NCBI GenBank assembly: GCA_002286855.1
Contig: NRSV01000023.1
Location: 1-64,000 of the forward strand
Reading direction: 5' to 3'
DNA: 64,000 nucleotides
From: Bipolaris cookei
Taxonomy: Eukaryota; Ascomycota; Dothideomycetes; Pleosporales; Pleosporaceae
Below the pieces are notes generated by a model that saw only the letters and a list, made by a program, of their open reading frames with translations, ran no database searches and had not been told where the DNA came from. Below are positions 23,019-34,300 of the stretch, in pieces (positions within the stretch are counted from its first letter, which is position 1; every line of letters begins with the position of its first letter). A program made the position numbers and the translations under genes.

Positions 23019-24047
23019 TCGGCTGGTGGCCGAATCTCGACGTTCACACCAAGAGTGCATTTAAGAGGCACTAATAATCTTCCGCCACTGCATCTACCAA
23101 CGCACTCTGGTCATAGGCAATACGTGGACCTTAGTCAGGGCCGGTCTTCCTTTTCTTCTCCTCATGATATCTTTCCTACCTAGTCATTGGCATTTCTCGG
23201 CTGCTTACGGGATCATGACTCCATTGGGCTGGCTGGCAAACAGTGGGTAATGATGATCCCGTGGAAACGGGCACTGATGTAATGATGAACTGGAAAGGAC
23301 GATGTTCAGGATTTCCGCTATCATTTTCTGTCTTGGTCATGGTACAAAAAAGCACGGAGTTCTTCGGGGTCGAGTTGGGTGTTTCTATTCGTCACGGATA
23401 TGCTTTACTAGTCATGTCTTCTGCACGTTCTTGTAGAATAGCATTTGCTCGGCGAATCTTTCAACGGGGGGGATGTTCTTGGTGAAGGCGAAAATGTGCA
23501 TACCGTCCAGTGCATCAAGTGTAGGATATTATCATGAACGGTGTTTCTACTTTTCCTTTATCAAGTTTTTGACGATGAATGTGATAGATACTAATGGAGA
23601 GACTTACGAAATTGCGGCTCAGCGTTTTGTAGTTCTGTCCCACGTGGAAGGCACGCTAAAATACGAGTGCTCTTGCTCTCAGCAACCCTCATCTCACTAA
23701 AACTCCAGTGCTGGAACAGAGAGCATTGGCAATTGCACAAAGAACATGACGGTTGCGACACTCTTAGAAGACGAGGTAATCGAAGCAGTGTTTATAGCTT
23801 CCAAGCAAAAAAAAATCTTTAATAATTATGAATACTGAATAGAAGCCTACCCCACTCTTCTTGACAGTTGCTAACGTGCTTCAGACTTGTTGGCTCCTAC
23901 TATTCTTTATAGCCGCCGCAAGCGATGAGTCCCTTTCCTTTTCATAACGCCATGGTGAATACATTCCAATCATTGAACGCTTTTTTCTTTTTCGCCTCAT
24001 CCGAACCGTTCCGCCCTCCCTGGCTGATCCCCACCGCCACCCTCTCG
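23019..24047. other. intergenic, no gene seen
   Basis: 1.0 kb with no convincing coding frame and a 9-A run near 23808. It contains the 3' UTR of NOT1 and the 3' flank of the small minus-strand gene at 24048. Confidence 0.6.
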
Positions 24048-24323
24048 CTACTCTGTGTTCCTTGCATAGTATCTCGGCCTAGGTGCTTTCCGTGGCCTGG
24101 GTGCCTGGATAGGCGAGTCCTCCTCCCGCTCTATCCGCAGCATCTCGCGCACCTTGCCGTCGAATGTGACGATGATTTGAAACGGAACTTGCGGTTCGCC
24201 GGACGAGGACGAGCTAAAGTACGAGCTTGTGGTCGAAGATGCGGGCGAGACGGGTGTGCCGGGTGTGCTAGGCGTTGAGCATCTGGATGAGGTGGATTGC
24301 GTAGAATCAAGAAGTGCGTCCAT
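24048..24323 (-). CDS. small unrecognised protein, Ser/Thr-rich with a short structured core
   Basis: 91 residues if started at the ATG at 24323; the frame is open 30 codons further up to 24413. The first half is Ser/Thr/Pro-rich, with repeated S-T-P sites. Then comes a compact segment (VPFQIIVTFDGKVREMLRIERE, residues 46-67) that reads as a beta strand and amphipathic helix, and a basic Pro/Arg tail ending in RYYARNTE. I know no family for it. The regular amphipathic segment and codon use favour a real gene over chance. No neighbour suggests a function. Confidence 0.5.
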   Translation of the reverse strand: MDALLDSTQSTSSRCSTPSTPGTPVSPASSTTSSYFSSSSSGEPQVPFQIIVTFDGKVREMLRIEREEDSPIQAPRPRKAPRPRYYARNTE

Positions 24324-26398
24324 TTTAGGTGGTTGTGTATGATGATCGTTGTCCGTATCTGCGGACGCAGGCCGGCAATTATTATGCGGGGAGTATGGAT
24401 AGAACACGAGCAAAGTTAGGTAGCGACTGTGGTGGTAGGGCTTGTGAAAGGTATGTGCTCGACTTTCTCTCTTTGTTGATGATTCCAGGAGGATCAGGCG
24501 GAGGTGTGTGTGTGTATTTGGTGGGAAGGGGGGTTGTTCAGCTGGGGCTCCGCTTAGTGTCTACGTACGGTCGGCGTGATTCGGTGTACGTATCACGGGG
24601 TACTTTTACGCCAGAAACGGCGCTTATTAGGGATTGATGCTTACCAGAATCCAGAACACTGAGCGTGCACGCTGGCCTTGTCGGAACTAAGACTTTACGT
24701 CTGAAATTGACAATTTATTCGCAAGCAGAGTTATGTACCTCTATATCATAAACTCAAGAAGCAAGTATAGTCACCCTACACTCAGTGTCGCGAAAAGGTA
24801 GGCCGTACAGTCTTTTTTTAATCGAAGCTTCTGGTGTTTCTTGAAGCTCCCCAAAAAATAAATAAAGTATTGGAGGCTTTTGCTACAGGGCACGATATGA
24901 TCATGGCGGCCCTGCCCCTTTCCCATTTAATAGAAAATCTACACCCTTGGCTGATTCAAGAGGTCTCTCCTCCGCTCGCCCAGTTCCCTAGAGTGCAAGC
25001 ACCGCGTCAGCTACATCTCGCATCGTCATCTCGGAAGACCCCCACTAGGTGGAGATAGCACTGGTGGTCAGGCCAGCCGCGGCCTTCCGCTGCGCCACAC
25101 AAGGGCGCGTTGGCCTAGCTCGCGCGCTCATAGGCCTGAGGTATTTACTATTAGCTATACGATACTATATTTAATAGTAAAAGAACTAACAGAGGGTGTA
25201 GCATATGTGTCATAGAATAGCAGACATGGTGTTGCGAGAAGAATATCTTTGCTGTGTTTGGAGTCGGGGCTTGTGCTGTGTACATGAGCACAACAATGCA
25301 AGTATGGAAATGGATATGGTCAGCAAGATCCATTGCCACTTTGGGACTTGTGCAGAAGGGGGATGGGGGTTGCATGGATGTTTGAGCAAAGCGGAGCGAA
25401 AGATGAACCCTCCGAACACCTTTGCGCACCACCCCTTGTACATTTGAGGGATGAAACAGGACTCGGTGTTCGCTGGCCAGCATGTGGGCTCTGGTTTATT
25501 CGGTTGATGTGAAAGGAGGTCGAAGCGGCAACTCCCTATAGTATGGCATTGCCATAGGGATTTGCTAGGTTACATGACGATTCCGGATACTTGGGCGGCC
25601 TCTTGTGCGTTTATTGTCCTGATCATCTCCTCGCCCAAATACCCTTTGCATTACACCTAGGCATTGCAATGCCACTCCATCCCCCTCAGGCTGCAAAGAT
25701 CTACACTCTTGCTAACATGAGCCTCCTTCAGATTGCTCGCTCGGTGGTTGCCTGAGGGTTGAGTTTGGCCTACTGGCTCAGTCGTGGTCAGGCAAACCGT
25801 CTAGCCTCACAAGGCGCAGTCGAATCTCACCGCCACCGGACTGCTCATCATATTTTTCGCCTTAGTTACTTCGTACAAACATCACTCGCCAGAATATTCG
25901 CCTTGGTGTCGTATCCACAGCCATGTGTTGGTGGCCTCGTATGCACCGTATACTCTGCTTTGCGCCGCTAAGGCTGCCCTGCATGCAGACCCACCATTCA
26001 CATCACCGAGTATCCGTTTCAACCGAACTTGCGGCTTTCAATATGACGCTGATACTACCAGATTGTATTGCATTTGAGGTAACCATGGGAAAATATCAAA
26101 AGCAGCCAAGCTGGTTGAAGGCAGGCTTGGCTCAGTTGGAGTCGAGTCGATGACGTTAGGCAACTTTATACACGACGTTGGTAGGATGATGGCGATGAAG
26201 GGCTGTGTAGTTAAGCATGGAAGGGCGGTACTTGCTTAAGAGCCTTAGGTTTCTAGGACTTGTCATGGATTTTTATCATACCTGATTGAGCACTCGAGTG
26301 TCGCGCATTCTCACTTATGCCCACTGAAATCGAGAACTAAATCTACAAACTACAGATACCATAAGACATCGACAGTCGTTCAGGCAAAAAGTCCAAAG
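24324..26398. other. intergenic, about 2.1 kb, no gene seen
   Basis: Only short frames on both strands. 25040-25140 is locally GC-rich and then changes abruptly at 25141-25190 to an AT-rich stretch of TA/TTA steps, the sort of junction repeats leave, but no partner copy is visible. No RNA gene was recognised. Confidence 0.5.
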
Positions 26399-26896
26399 AT
26401 GGAAAGACGGAGCATGCAAGAGCAACGGCAGCACGAAGGTACGCATCGCCCATCGTATGCACAAAATCTCGATCTCTGACTCCACTCAGCAAGGCAGTCT
26501 ATGGGTAACATCGCAGGAGGTCTTAGTCAACACCTTGGGCATCGCAAGTCTTTTACTCGAAAGCGCGCAGAGTCACACCAGTCTCAAACAGCAACCTCAC
26601 CACAAGTACTGTCGCCATCGGAAATCGAGCAACTGCGCCAGCAAGCCTTGATCTCTGCATACCTACGATCTTCGTATCATGGGGACAACGCAGATCGCCC
26701 AGAGAGACTTTCCTCAGCTGGATCCTACTACACAGCTTCGTCATCGCACTACAAATCGCAAGGCGAAATGAGGAGAATAAGCGGGAACTTCAACGCACCA
26801 ACAGAGATTGAGGTGGAGCGGCAGAGGAGCCACTCCAAACGGTCACGGGGTATGGGAAAGCTCAGGGATGTGTTCAAGGGTCTAGTGCGGACATAG
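26399..26896 (+). CDS. small basic unrecognised protein, two exons
   Basis: Exon 1 (26399-26438, MERRSMQEQRQHE) splices over a 51-nt GT-AG intron to 26490-26896, keeping frame across the junction (EARQSMGNIAGGL) and giving 148 residues. The protein is rich in Ser, Arg, Gln and His. A predicted helix (SPSEIEQLRQQALISAYLRS, mid-protein) and a basic C-terminus (SKRSRGMGKLRDVFKGLVRT) stand out. There is no signal peptide, membrane segment or known domain. The well-formed intron and in-frame splice support a real gene. It lies about 0.8 kb upstream of another small basic protein gene in the same orientation. Confidence 0.55.
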
Positions 26897-27668
26897 GTTC
26901 AGTTCGTTGATGTCGGTACTGGTACCTGCTTTCCCTTGTACACACTATGTCATCTTAAAGTCGTCATGGCGCACACGGCCTCGCGTCACGCTGTGCGCAT
27001 TGTCCGCGCCGTGGACTTATTCTCTTAGATACCCAACATTGGCCCTTGATCTGCTTGTTTCAGCTTACGATCCACATGCTCAGTTTTTTCAGGTCTTGGG
27101 TGTACGACACGGCTCGGGTGGGCGTGATGAGTGACATCATCGGCCCCGTCCATCACAAACGCCACACCTCCCTCGCTTCGCATACGCCTCTCCGCAACCG
27201 ACCATGCATCCCAGCGTCACCTCGCCAACGACCCCATAACTTGTTACCCGCTCGGTTATTGCGTGCAGCCACCGCGGAGCCCAAGCCCTGTCCTTCGCTG
27301 AGACAATCAAGAGGCATTCCAGTCAGTCGCTGCACCGATCATCTCCTTGATTGGCCACCCATCATTGCCTTGATAGACCAAGGGTGGCTGGCTTTTACCA
27401 CACTGCAATGACGTCGAGGGGTGTGGTATGACTTACAGGCTGGTCCCATGTCTGTGCCATCCATATCGTACCTGTTGGGATGGGAATGTAGGCAGCCGCT
27501 TTGAGTCTTCGATGTACATCATTGCATACGGGTCTGGATCCTACATTTATATGCGAGACTGGCAAGCAGGCTACTTATTTCTCCAAGATCCCCCTACTTG
27601 CTCCCTTTGACTCCCTATACACTACCCAGTCCAACCAAGTCCAACCTCGCTGCGCCCTAATAAAAAGC
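26897..27668. other. intergenic spacer
   Basis: 0.77 kb between two small + strand genes. It contains an unremarkable C-rich segment (27130-27370) with short frames. It is likely 3' UTR and promoter. Confidence 0.5.
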
Positions 27669-28127
27669 ATGGATCACTATCCCACCGTCAGTGTCAACGA
27701 ACGCGAAACTCCTTCTTCGAGAATATCATCACGCCAAGACTCAATCTCCTCTGTCGGCAAGACCTCAACTAGGGGTAAACGCTCGTCAACCATGCAACCA
27801 ACAAGCTCCGCTGAGCGCCAGTCCTACTCATATCATTCCTTCCCGTCTCCATCGACACACTCGCCAGTCTCCAACTCATCTCGGTCCAGCTCTAGTACCT
27901 CCAACCACTCAAACTTCCAGCGCATCGAAGAAGAGTACGCGCGGTATACGAATGCGCCGCCCCCGTACAGCGAAAAGCAATATGAGGGGAAGACGGATGA
28001 GGAGAAGTCTAGTATGCGGATGAAGGATTATACCAAGGAGCTTTCGAGGATAATGACTAGGCAGCTGGTTAGGGGGCTGAAGATTAGTGAGAGGGAGAAG
28101 GTGAAGAGGGAGGGAAAGAAGAATTGA
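27669..28127 (+). CDS. small Ser-rich protein with a basic C-terminal helix
   Basis: 152 residues from the ATG at 27669, single exon. The same frame is open upstream to 27501 but 27669 begins a sensible N-terminus (MDHYPTVSVNERE). Residues 1-90 are Ser/Thr-rich and probably disordered. Then follow IEEEYARYTNAPPPYSEKQYEGKT, which holds a PPPY motif (a potential WW-domain ligand), and a strongly charged helix (MKDYTKELSRIMTRQLVRGL) with a Lys-rich end. The family is not known to me. Base use shifts from C-rich to G-rich along the gene. Confidence 0.6.
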   Translation: MDHYPTVSVNERETPSSRISSRQDSISSVGKTSTRGKRSSTMQPTSSAERQSYSYHSFPSPSTHSPVSNSSRSSSSTSNHSNFQRIEEEYARYTNAPPPYSEKQYEGKTDEEKSSMRMKDYTKELSRIMTRQLVRGLKISEREKVKREGKKN

Positions 28128-28856
28128 TGTCGCTGTTATGTCGGCAGGGGGTGAAGGGCATGAGGGATAATACTTTCAACATGGGCTGGACCTGGCATAG
28201 TTTTGTATGACTAGTGACGTGTATGATGAGCGATGGTATTTCTTTGTTTACGCAGCGACTTGGAATCAAATGAGCGGAATTTTTTTTTTCCTACTGTTTT
28301 AATGTTGTTGGAAAGTTATGAGTTTGTTGTTTGTTTCTATACCAATTTGATTTTGGCATATTGTTCAGGAGTATCACTGTGGATTTGTTTTCGTCTTAAC
28401 CTAGTTGCTCTGTGAGTTTTAGCTTCGAGGATACAAAAGCATAGTTTGGCGGTTCCTGAGTAGGGAGCGAGTTTGGTCATGTTGGTCATATCCATGACGA
28501 TTTTCTATACATTCAAAAACGTATTATAGAGGTACAACATCAAAACACAGTTACAAAACGCCTGGTTCTACTCATGTAAAAGGGTTATAGATGTTTTGGC
28601 ATTCATCAATGCAAAGGAAAATGATCGAACCTAGGACTTACTCAGTGGTATCGGAGATAGCTAGCGGATATAACCCTCGGCCTCTTCTTTTCGCACGCGA
28701 CGCAATGACGTAAACAACGACACTTTTCCACGCTGCCATAACTATGAATAATCACTTCGCCATATGTGAACAATCCATTCGCCCCAACATATTACATACT
28801 ACGCCGCTCGTTACAGCACCGCAACGCCATCCCATCTAGCAGCATCCCAACCGACC
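28128..28856. other. intergenic spacer
   Basis: 0.73 kb, AT-rich in the middle, no gene seen. The final 100 bp are C-rich and G-poor, as expected for the 5' leader of the next gene. Confidence 0.6.
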
Positions 28857-30029
28857 ATGGGATCACCAAATCCACACAAACCCAAGCGCAACGAAACCTT
28901 CCATCCTTCACGCATACCCATAAAACCTAATGCAACACTTCATCCAGTACCAAGCCACATGACCGGCCCCTTTCCCTTCCTAAACCCCACAAAAGCCCAC
29001 TACCACATCCCCTCCCACCCCAACATCCGCTTCAAATGGACCTCGCGCAACGACCGCAAAGGTCGGCACGCCCTGTCCCTCACCCTTGCCCACATCCCCA
29101 ACGCCGCAGTCACCACCCCGCGCCCCACCTCCTCCATCCGTGCCGTCCTAGCCAATATCTGGAAAATGGCAACGTACTACCCCATCTGGGACCTCTCCTT
29201 CTCCGTTGCATACATCTTCACGCTCGGCAGCGTTCTCTGGATCCTCAACGCGTTTTTCGTCTTCCTGCCTTTGGTTCAGCCCGGTACGGAGTTCGAGGGT
29301 GAAGGGTTGTATGGTGGGGGTATCACGGCGTTTGTAGGCGCGACGGTGTTTGAGGTGGGATCGGTGCTGTTGCTTGTGGAGGCGGTGAACGAAGGGCGGT
29401 CGGGATGTTTTGGGTGGGCTGTTGAGCGGGTGCTAGAGCGGGAAGGGGGGGTGGTGAGGGTGGAGAAGGGGGGGTGTTGGCATCCGCATAGGAGGCGGGG
29501 ACAAGGTGGGAGTGGCGAGTCGAGCGTGGAGAAGGGTGAGAGAAGGAAGTGGGTTTGGTGGCCCGAGAGGGAAGAGTTGCGGAGTCATTATGTTCATAAT
29601 TTGGGGTTTTTGGCGTCGCTGGCTCAGTTTATGGGCGCGACGATTTTTTGGGTTGCGGGGTTTACGGCGTTGCCTGGGATTTATGATAAGATGTCGCGGA
29701 CTGTTACTATTGTTTTCTACTGGACACCGCAGGTTGTGGGTGGTTTGGGGTTCATTGTTTCTGGCTTTCTCTTTATGATTGAAACACAACCTACATGGTG
29801 GAAGCCAGCGCCTCGAACACTCGGCTGGTGGATAGGAGCATTGAATTTGATTGGAGGCGTGGGATTCACATTGTGTCCGGCATTTGGATATGATAGCAGT
29901 AGTTGGGCGCAGTATCAGGCTTGTCTTAGTACTTTTTGGGGTAGTTGGGCGTTCATGATTGGGAGCACGTTGCAGTGGTATGAGAGTCTTGAGAAGTTTC
30001 CGGTGGAGGTTGATAGGTCAGCGCGGTAA
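28857..30029 (+). CDS. multi-pass integral membrane protein, fungal-specific, function unknown
   Basis: Single exon, 390 residues. A polar N-terminus (1-105) precedes six hydrophobic segments at about 112-139, 153-176, 247-271, 283-307, 322-345 and 354-374. A charged, Gly/Arg/Trp-rich loop (180-245) separates the second and third. Motifs worth noting are SFSVAYIFTLGS in the first segment and W-W-I-G-A-L-N in the fifth. It has no transporter signature I recognise; proteins of this outline are usually annotated only as integral membrane proteins in fungi. There is no cleavable signal peptide. Coding-strand composition flips from C-rich (to about 29290) to G-rich. Confidence 0.75.
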   Translation: MGSPNPHKPKRNETFHPSRIPIKPNATLHPVPSHMTGPFPFLNPTKAHYHIPSHPNIRFKWTSRNDRKGRHALSLTLAHIPNAAVTTPRPTSSIRAVLANIWKMATYYPIWDLSFSVAYIFTLGSVLWILNAFFVFLPLVQPGTEFEGEGLYGGGITAFVGATVFEVGSVLLLVEAVNEGRSGCFGWAVERVLEREGGVVRVEKGGCWHPHRRRGQGGSGESSVEKGERRKWVWWPEREELRSHYVHNLGFLASLAQFMGATIFWVAGFTALPGIYDKMSRTVTIVFYWTPQVVGGLGFIVSGFLFMIETQPTWWKPAPRTLGWWIGALNLIGGVGFTLCPAFGYDSSSWAQYQACLSTFWGSWAFMIGSTLQWYESLEKFPVEVDRSAR

Positions 30030-30486
30030 TAGGAGATTTTGCGTTGGATGTATATGTAAATAGGAGATGACATTGCAGTTAACAATCTACCGTTGCTAAT
30101 TCATAGTTGGTGCTGTTTTCAGCTTCTAGAACCAAATGTCGACTACACGGGGAGAAAACAGATATGGGTCAAGTTACAGACACTTGGTAATGCTGATTCA
30201 TAAAATCAAGGTCGGCATCTTCTTTGTGAGTCTCTTGTCATATCTATCACATTTGCCAGTACATGCTATTGCTTGTTGACGTCCATTATTATGCCTTTCA
30301 CTTCGTCAATCATCGCACCTGCAATATTCCGACGAAAACCGTTTTTCAAGTGAAACAGAGAGCACATTTTCTCAACACAAGAGGAAAGAAAGTCGCTCGG
30401 TGGCTCGACGTAAAGGCTCATACAACCCTGACTATGGGTAACGGGGTATTCACTCCGATATGAATTACCAACTTGCTAGGTATATG
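30030..30486. other. intergenic spacer
   Basis: 0.46 kb with no recognisable feature; probably the 3' UTR of the membrane-protein gene. Confidence 0.5.
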
Positions 30487-30950
30487 CTACATAACATCCT
30501 CCGTGAGCAATAGACACTTCCCCTCTTCATCACCTATAACACCTTCTCTCAACCCACGCAACACTGGCCCATTCCCAGGCTCAGTACGCGCCATTCCCCT
30601 TCTTGGCTCAAACCCACAACGCATGTACCTTTCATCCCAGCTACATACTGTCCGGTGCTCCATTCTCCACGTCCATCGCTGCTCAAGACGAATATTAAAC
30701 ACAGCCCCTAGTGTTAACACCCGCATACTATTGTATTAGCCCACCGCTCCTGCGCGCCATCTCCACCGCCGTAATATCCAGTGCAAAAGATATATCAGTA
30801 GACGCAGTGCGTGTACATACGTATTCGATATCGCCGGCACGCAGAAAAACAGCGCTTAGCATGTCGCCCAGGAGGGAGGGGAGGGGGGCTCGAAGAAGAT
30901 TATAACAGCACGTGCGACGCCGCAGTACGATACGTATCTACGCCTCGTTT
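30487..30950 (-). pseudogene. possible broken gene on the minus strand, family unknown
   Basis: Two minus-strand frames look protein-like and lie end to end. The upstream one (about 30950-30730) includes LGDMLSAVFLRAGDIEYV and STDISFALDITAVEMARR; the downstream one (to 30487) includes RTVCSWDERYMRCGFEPRRG and VLRGLREGVIGDEEGK. They would join into one protein if one stop (TAG near 30729) and one frame shift near 30700 were ignored, so this may be a decayed gene. No clean intron solves the break. No family was recognised. Chance frames remain possible. Confidence 0.3.
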
Positions 30951-31026
30951 AGTACTACGCGAGGTAGTTGAGTGTTTTCTCAAGTAGTTTTGTACGTTTA
31001 AGGCTGGAGTTCGAAGTATAGGAGAT

Positions 31027-31317
31027 ATGATTGGAAAGAGGAAAGCAAAGTTATTGAGGCTAGTGGAGAGGTATTTGCGTGTGGATGGGGAGGGGTATTT
31101 TGAGTTTGAGGGGCCCGAGGAGGAGATGGAGGAGTGTTTTACGGTTGTGGAGGATAAGAGAGGGGGGGGGGGATTGACGATTAAGATCAGGGGGTTTGTG
31201 AGTGCGGGTTTGGGGGATGAAGCTCAAGAGGAAGAAGAAGAAGAGGAGGAGGAGGAGGATATCAAATCAGAGCATATTGAGTACTTGAATGGGAATTCGG
31301 ATGATGAGCGAGAGTAA
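31027..31317 (+). CDS. small acidic hypothetical protein
   Basis: 96 residues, single exon. It has a basic start (MIGKRKAKLLRLVERYLRV), a middle with alternating hydrophobic residues (CFTVVEDK, LTIKIRGFVS), and an acidic tail with ten consecutive Glu. A run of G around 31171 within the frame is prone to slippage. It overlaps no other gene but could be the last exon of a longer one or a chance frame. The function is unknown. Confidence 0.3.
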   Translation: MIGKRKAKLLRLVERYLRVDGEGYFEFEGPEEEMEECFTVVEDKRGGGGLTIKIRGFVSAGLGDEAQEEEEEEEEEEDIKSEHIEYLNGNSDDERE

Positions 31318-34300
31318 GGTAGTTGGGTACATCGTCTACACACGTTTACAACGTATGCGGAATGTTGTACAGTACGAAGAACGTCCAACAGTGTAAACTT
31401 GCCACTGAACGAACTACTACTACAACAACATCACACCTTCAGCTCAACTCTCCTCCCGATCGTAGCGCAAAGACTGGTCTCGACCTCGAAATCAATAACT
31501 TGCCACAGTCTGGACCCCTCTCCTGCCATCCCACCGTTATCTGACGGGCAACCCTCGCTCCATTCCCTAGCGCCGCGCCGGTAACACAGTGTATGCAGCT
31601 AAAAGTCCTTTGGGTCCCACGAAAGGAAAAAAACGGCCAAGGGCCCGATTTTGGGTCCCGATCATGCATCGCCTGCTATATTGTATGGGTGTGGATGGGT
31701 TCTGGTTGCTAATCTAGGCATAGGTGAAGTTTGGAATACGAATTCTCCGATGCATGAGGCGATGGTGTGGGATGGGATGCGAAGTCAAAGTTGCTGAGGT
31801 GTTTCTTTTTTCTTAATCATGCTCATGCCTACCATTGCGTTTTTGTGTTTCTTTTTTCTTTCTGGGCACCGCGGGGATGAGGAGAATATCAGTCCGCGGA
31901 AATACGTAACAGTTGAGCTGGAAAAGAGACATAGTCGTAGAAACTTGATCCAGACTGGCTCTTTCTTTTCTTGCCTTCTCCACAGAGGCTGAAGGATTCT
32001 TTACTTTTTTTTCTTTGGAAAGGTTAGTGGGAGGCTAGTTGTTAGTGGTGCTCAAAGCTATGGATGGGGACAAAAAGCATGGTGTGGTTTTGTTTGCGCC
32101 AGTGGGGTACTAGTTTAACTGCTGGTTCTGGTAGTGGAGCACGATAACGGCATTGGCTTTGTGGACCTGAAGTATAAATCGTACGAGTTCGGAGATTGGG
32201 GTGAAGAGAGACATGTGAGAAGTGTCAGGATAGACTGGGGAAGCACATGTCGGAGACTCCCGGTCAACACATTCTTCTTTCGCTACAGATGCGAGTCGGC
32301 CAAAACCGCTCCTTGCCGATTCCATAAGCATTTTTCTTGCCGATCCAAGGGACACGCATCATTTGCGTACCGTGTTCTCGGGTACCACCGCACATGTTAG
32401 CTGGTGGCCATATTAACGATAACAGCCTTCGGAATAGTAAGTGGTTGTGTAGTGGTGCACTTAACGCGTTAAGTCGATGAAGTTAGTCAACGAAATGGGT
32501 GTAGAGAAAACAGGTCGCACCCCGTAGCGTTGCACACTTGGCATGAGCGAACGATGGCCGACGCTTCTTCATGCCCAATGCCCTGTGCTGATGACCAATC
32601 ATGCAGCCTTGCGTAAGGTGCCAGCTTCATGGGTTTTTGGTGTCGTTTTCATCGTCTGAGCGAGCAAAAGGTAAACATGGTCGTATTGGTAGGCGCTTGG
32701 CCCGGAAAACGTTTCCTTGTAGGATGTGCAAAGGAAGCACATTTTCAGCTGTCACGCCAGTCAAGGCCGTACAGCAGACGATGAAACTAACCAAGCGAGT
32801 GGTTTAATCAATGGGCAACAAAGTGCATGTACACATACGCTTCGGAACGCCCGCCATCTGCCAGTTCCACGCTCCTTCTCCTTGTGCGCAGTTCCAGGCA
32901 TGGAACAATGGCCTGTCGCTTGCTGCTCGTTGCCAATTTACCACATGCCTTTCTCGGCCCATAATTTACGTATGTACTGGAAATAGCCGGTGTCTCGGGT
33001 ATGGAAAGGCGTAAGAACTAATACCTTCAGTCGTACGTGTGGGGAATGTATCAAGCTCAAACGCAGTGGTACATCTACACGGCACAAAAGTATGAGTTCT
33101 TCTGCAGCCAGCCATATGAGATGATGATTGTACTACTCGAGCAATCGATGATGGCCTTTGTAGAAAGAGCAATTCTTAGCACACGGCGGGGCCGGACACA
33201 TGCTGACAGTTGGCACCACGCTGTGCTAGTATGGGGGATTTGTGCCATGACTGATCAACGATGTGATGTTTTCGTAAAATGTTACTCTAATGTGGCTGAG
33301 GAGACTGAGCGGCGACTTGAGGCAGGCTGTGTAACCATCATGTGCTATTGCATGTTTTTCTTTGTGTAGCAAACAAAATGTAAGCCTCTTGACCTAGGCG
33401 AAGCGCGGTGATCTACGTACGACTGCGAGCAGGGCAAGGTGTTTGGCATGAGCCGCCCACGAGACGTTGCATGGTGTGATTGTTCAGTGCCTGATCCGGA
33501 GAATTGCTAGGTACCACTCGCTCGTAGCACATGCACAGCCGCACAACCATGCACATGTGCTGTCAAAGTGTCAGCATTGATGAAGGGATGATTCACAGGA
33601 TGAGGCCGTGCCCCAGATTCAAAAGGAAAGCCTGGACACCAAATATTATGCTCCAAAGCACAGCACAGATGTTATCTACAAGATCAGTATGCAGACCCGA
33701 CAAGCCGGGCACGTGTACAGACGACGACTTCCCGTGTTACTGTGACACAGGGGCAAATAGCCACGAAGCTTACTGTGCAAGGCTCAGTTCTTACTTTTGA
33801 GCAAAGGCAGCAATCTCTAGTCAAAAAGAAGATATCCGGTGTGCGGCTTGCCACGTCCACGGACACTTGCGAGGATTGACCCGCAAGCAGCCGCGTGACA
33901 AGAAGCGAGGCACACGCTGATGGATCTTGCTTTGACCAAAGAAGCAAAACGAGGCGTTTTTTGTGGCTGGACAAGGCAGCCTGAATGCGGACAATGGAAA
34001 GTCGTTACGAACAGGCGGCGGCTTCGGAAAAAATCAAGGATATGCAAGCACGGTAAAGGACACATGGGATATCTAGGCGAGTGGCGATGAATTGTGTTAG
34101 TCTCCAGCGTTTAACCAAGGATGTGTGGAGCGAGTCTCAACGCCTTCTAGGGTTGGTTTCGCAAACATGGATTCGAAATTACGAGCTGATGGTAGGAGGT
34201 GTAGATCTTGAGCCATTGAAGGGGCCAGGCCATTCCTTTGGATCGTGGCATCGTCGTTTTGGGTGACATTGCTGTGCTCGGTGAGCGAGCGTCAGAGACA

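Noticed and set aside
25740..25850. tRNA-like piece with GGCTCAGTCGTGGTCAGG and GTCGAATCTC
   Set aside because: It recalls D-loop and T-loop motifs but no acceptor or anticodon stem can be formed.
28620..28680. Segment with GATCGAACCTAGGA resembling the T arm of a minus-strand tRNA
   Set aside because: The D-arm-like part lies in the opposite orientation and no cloverleaf forms.
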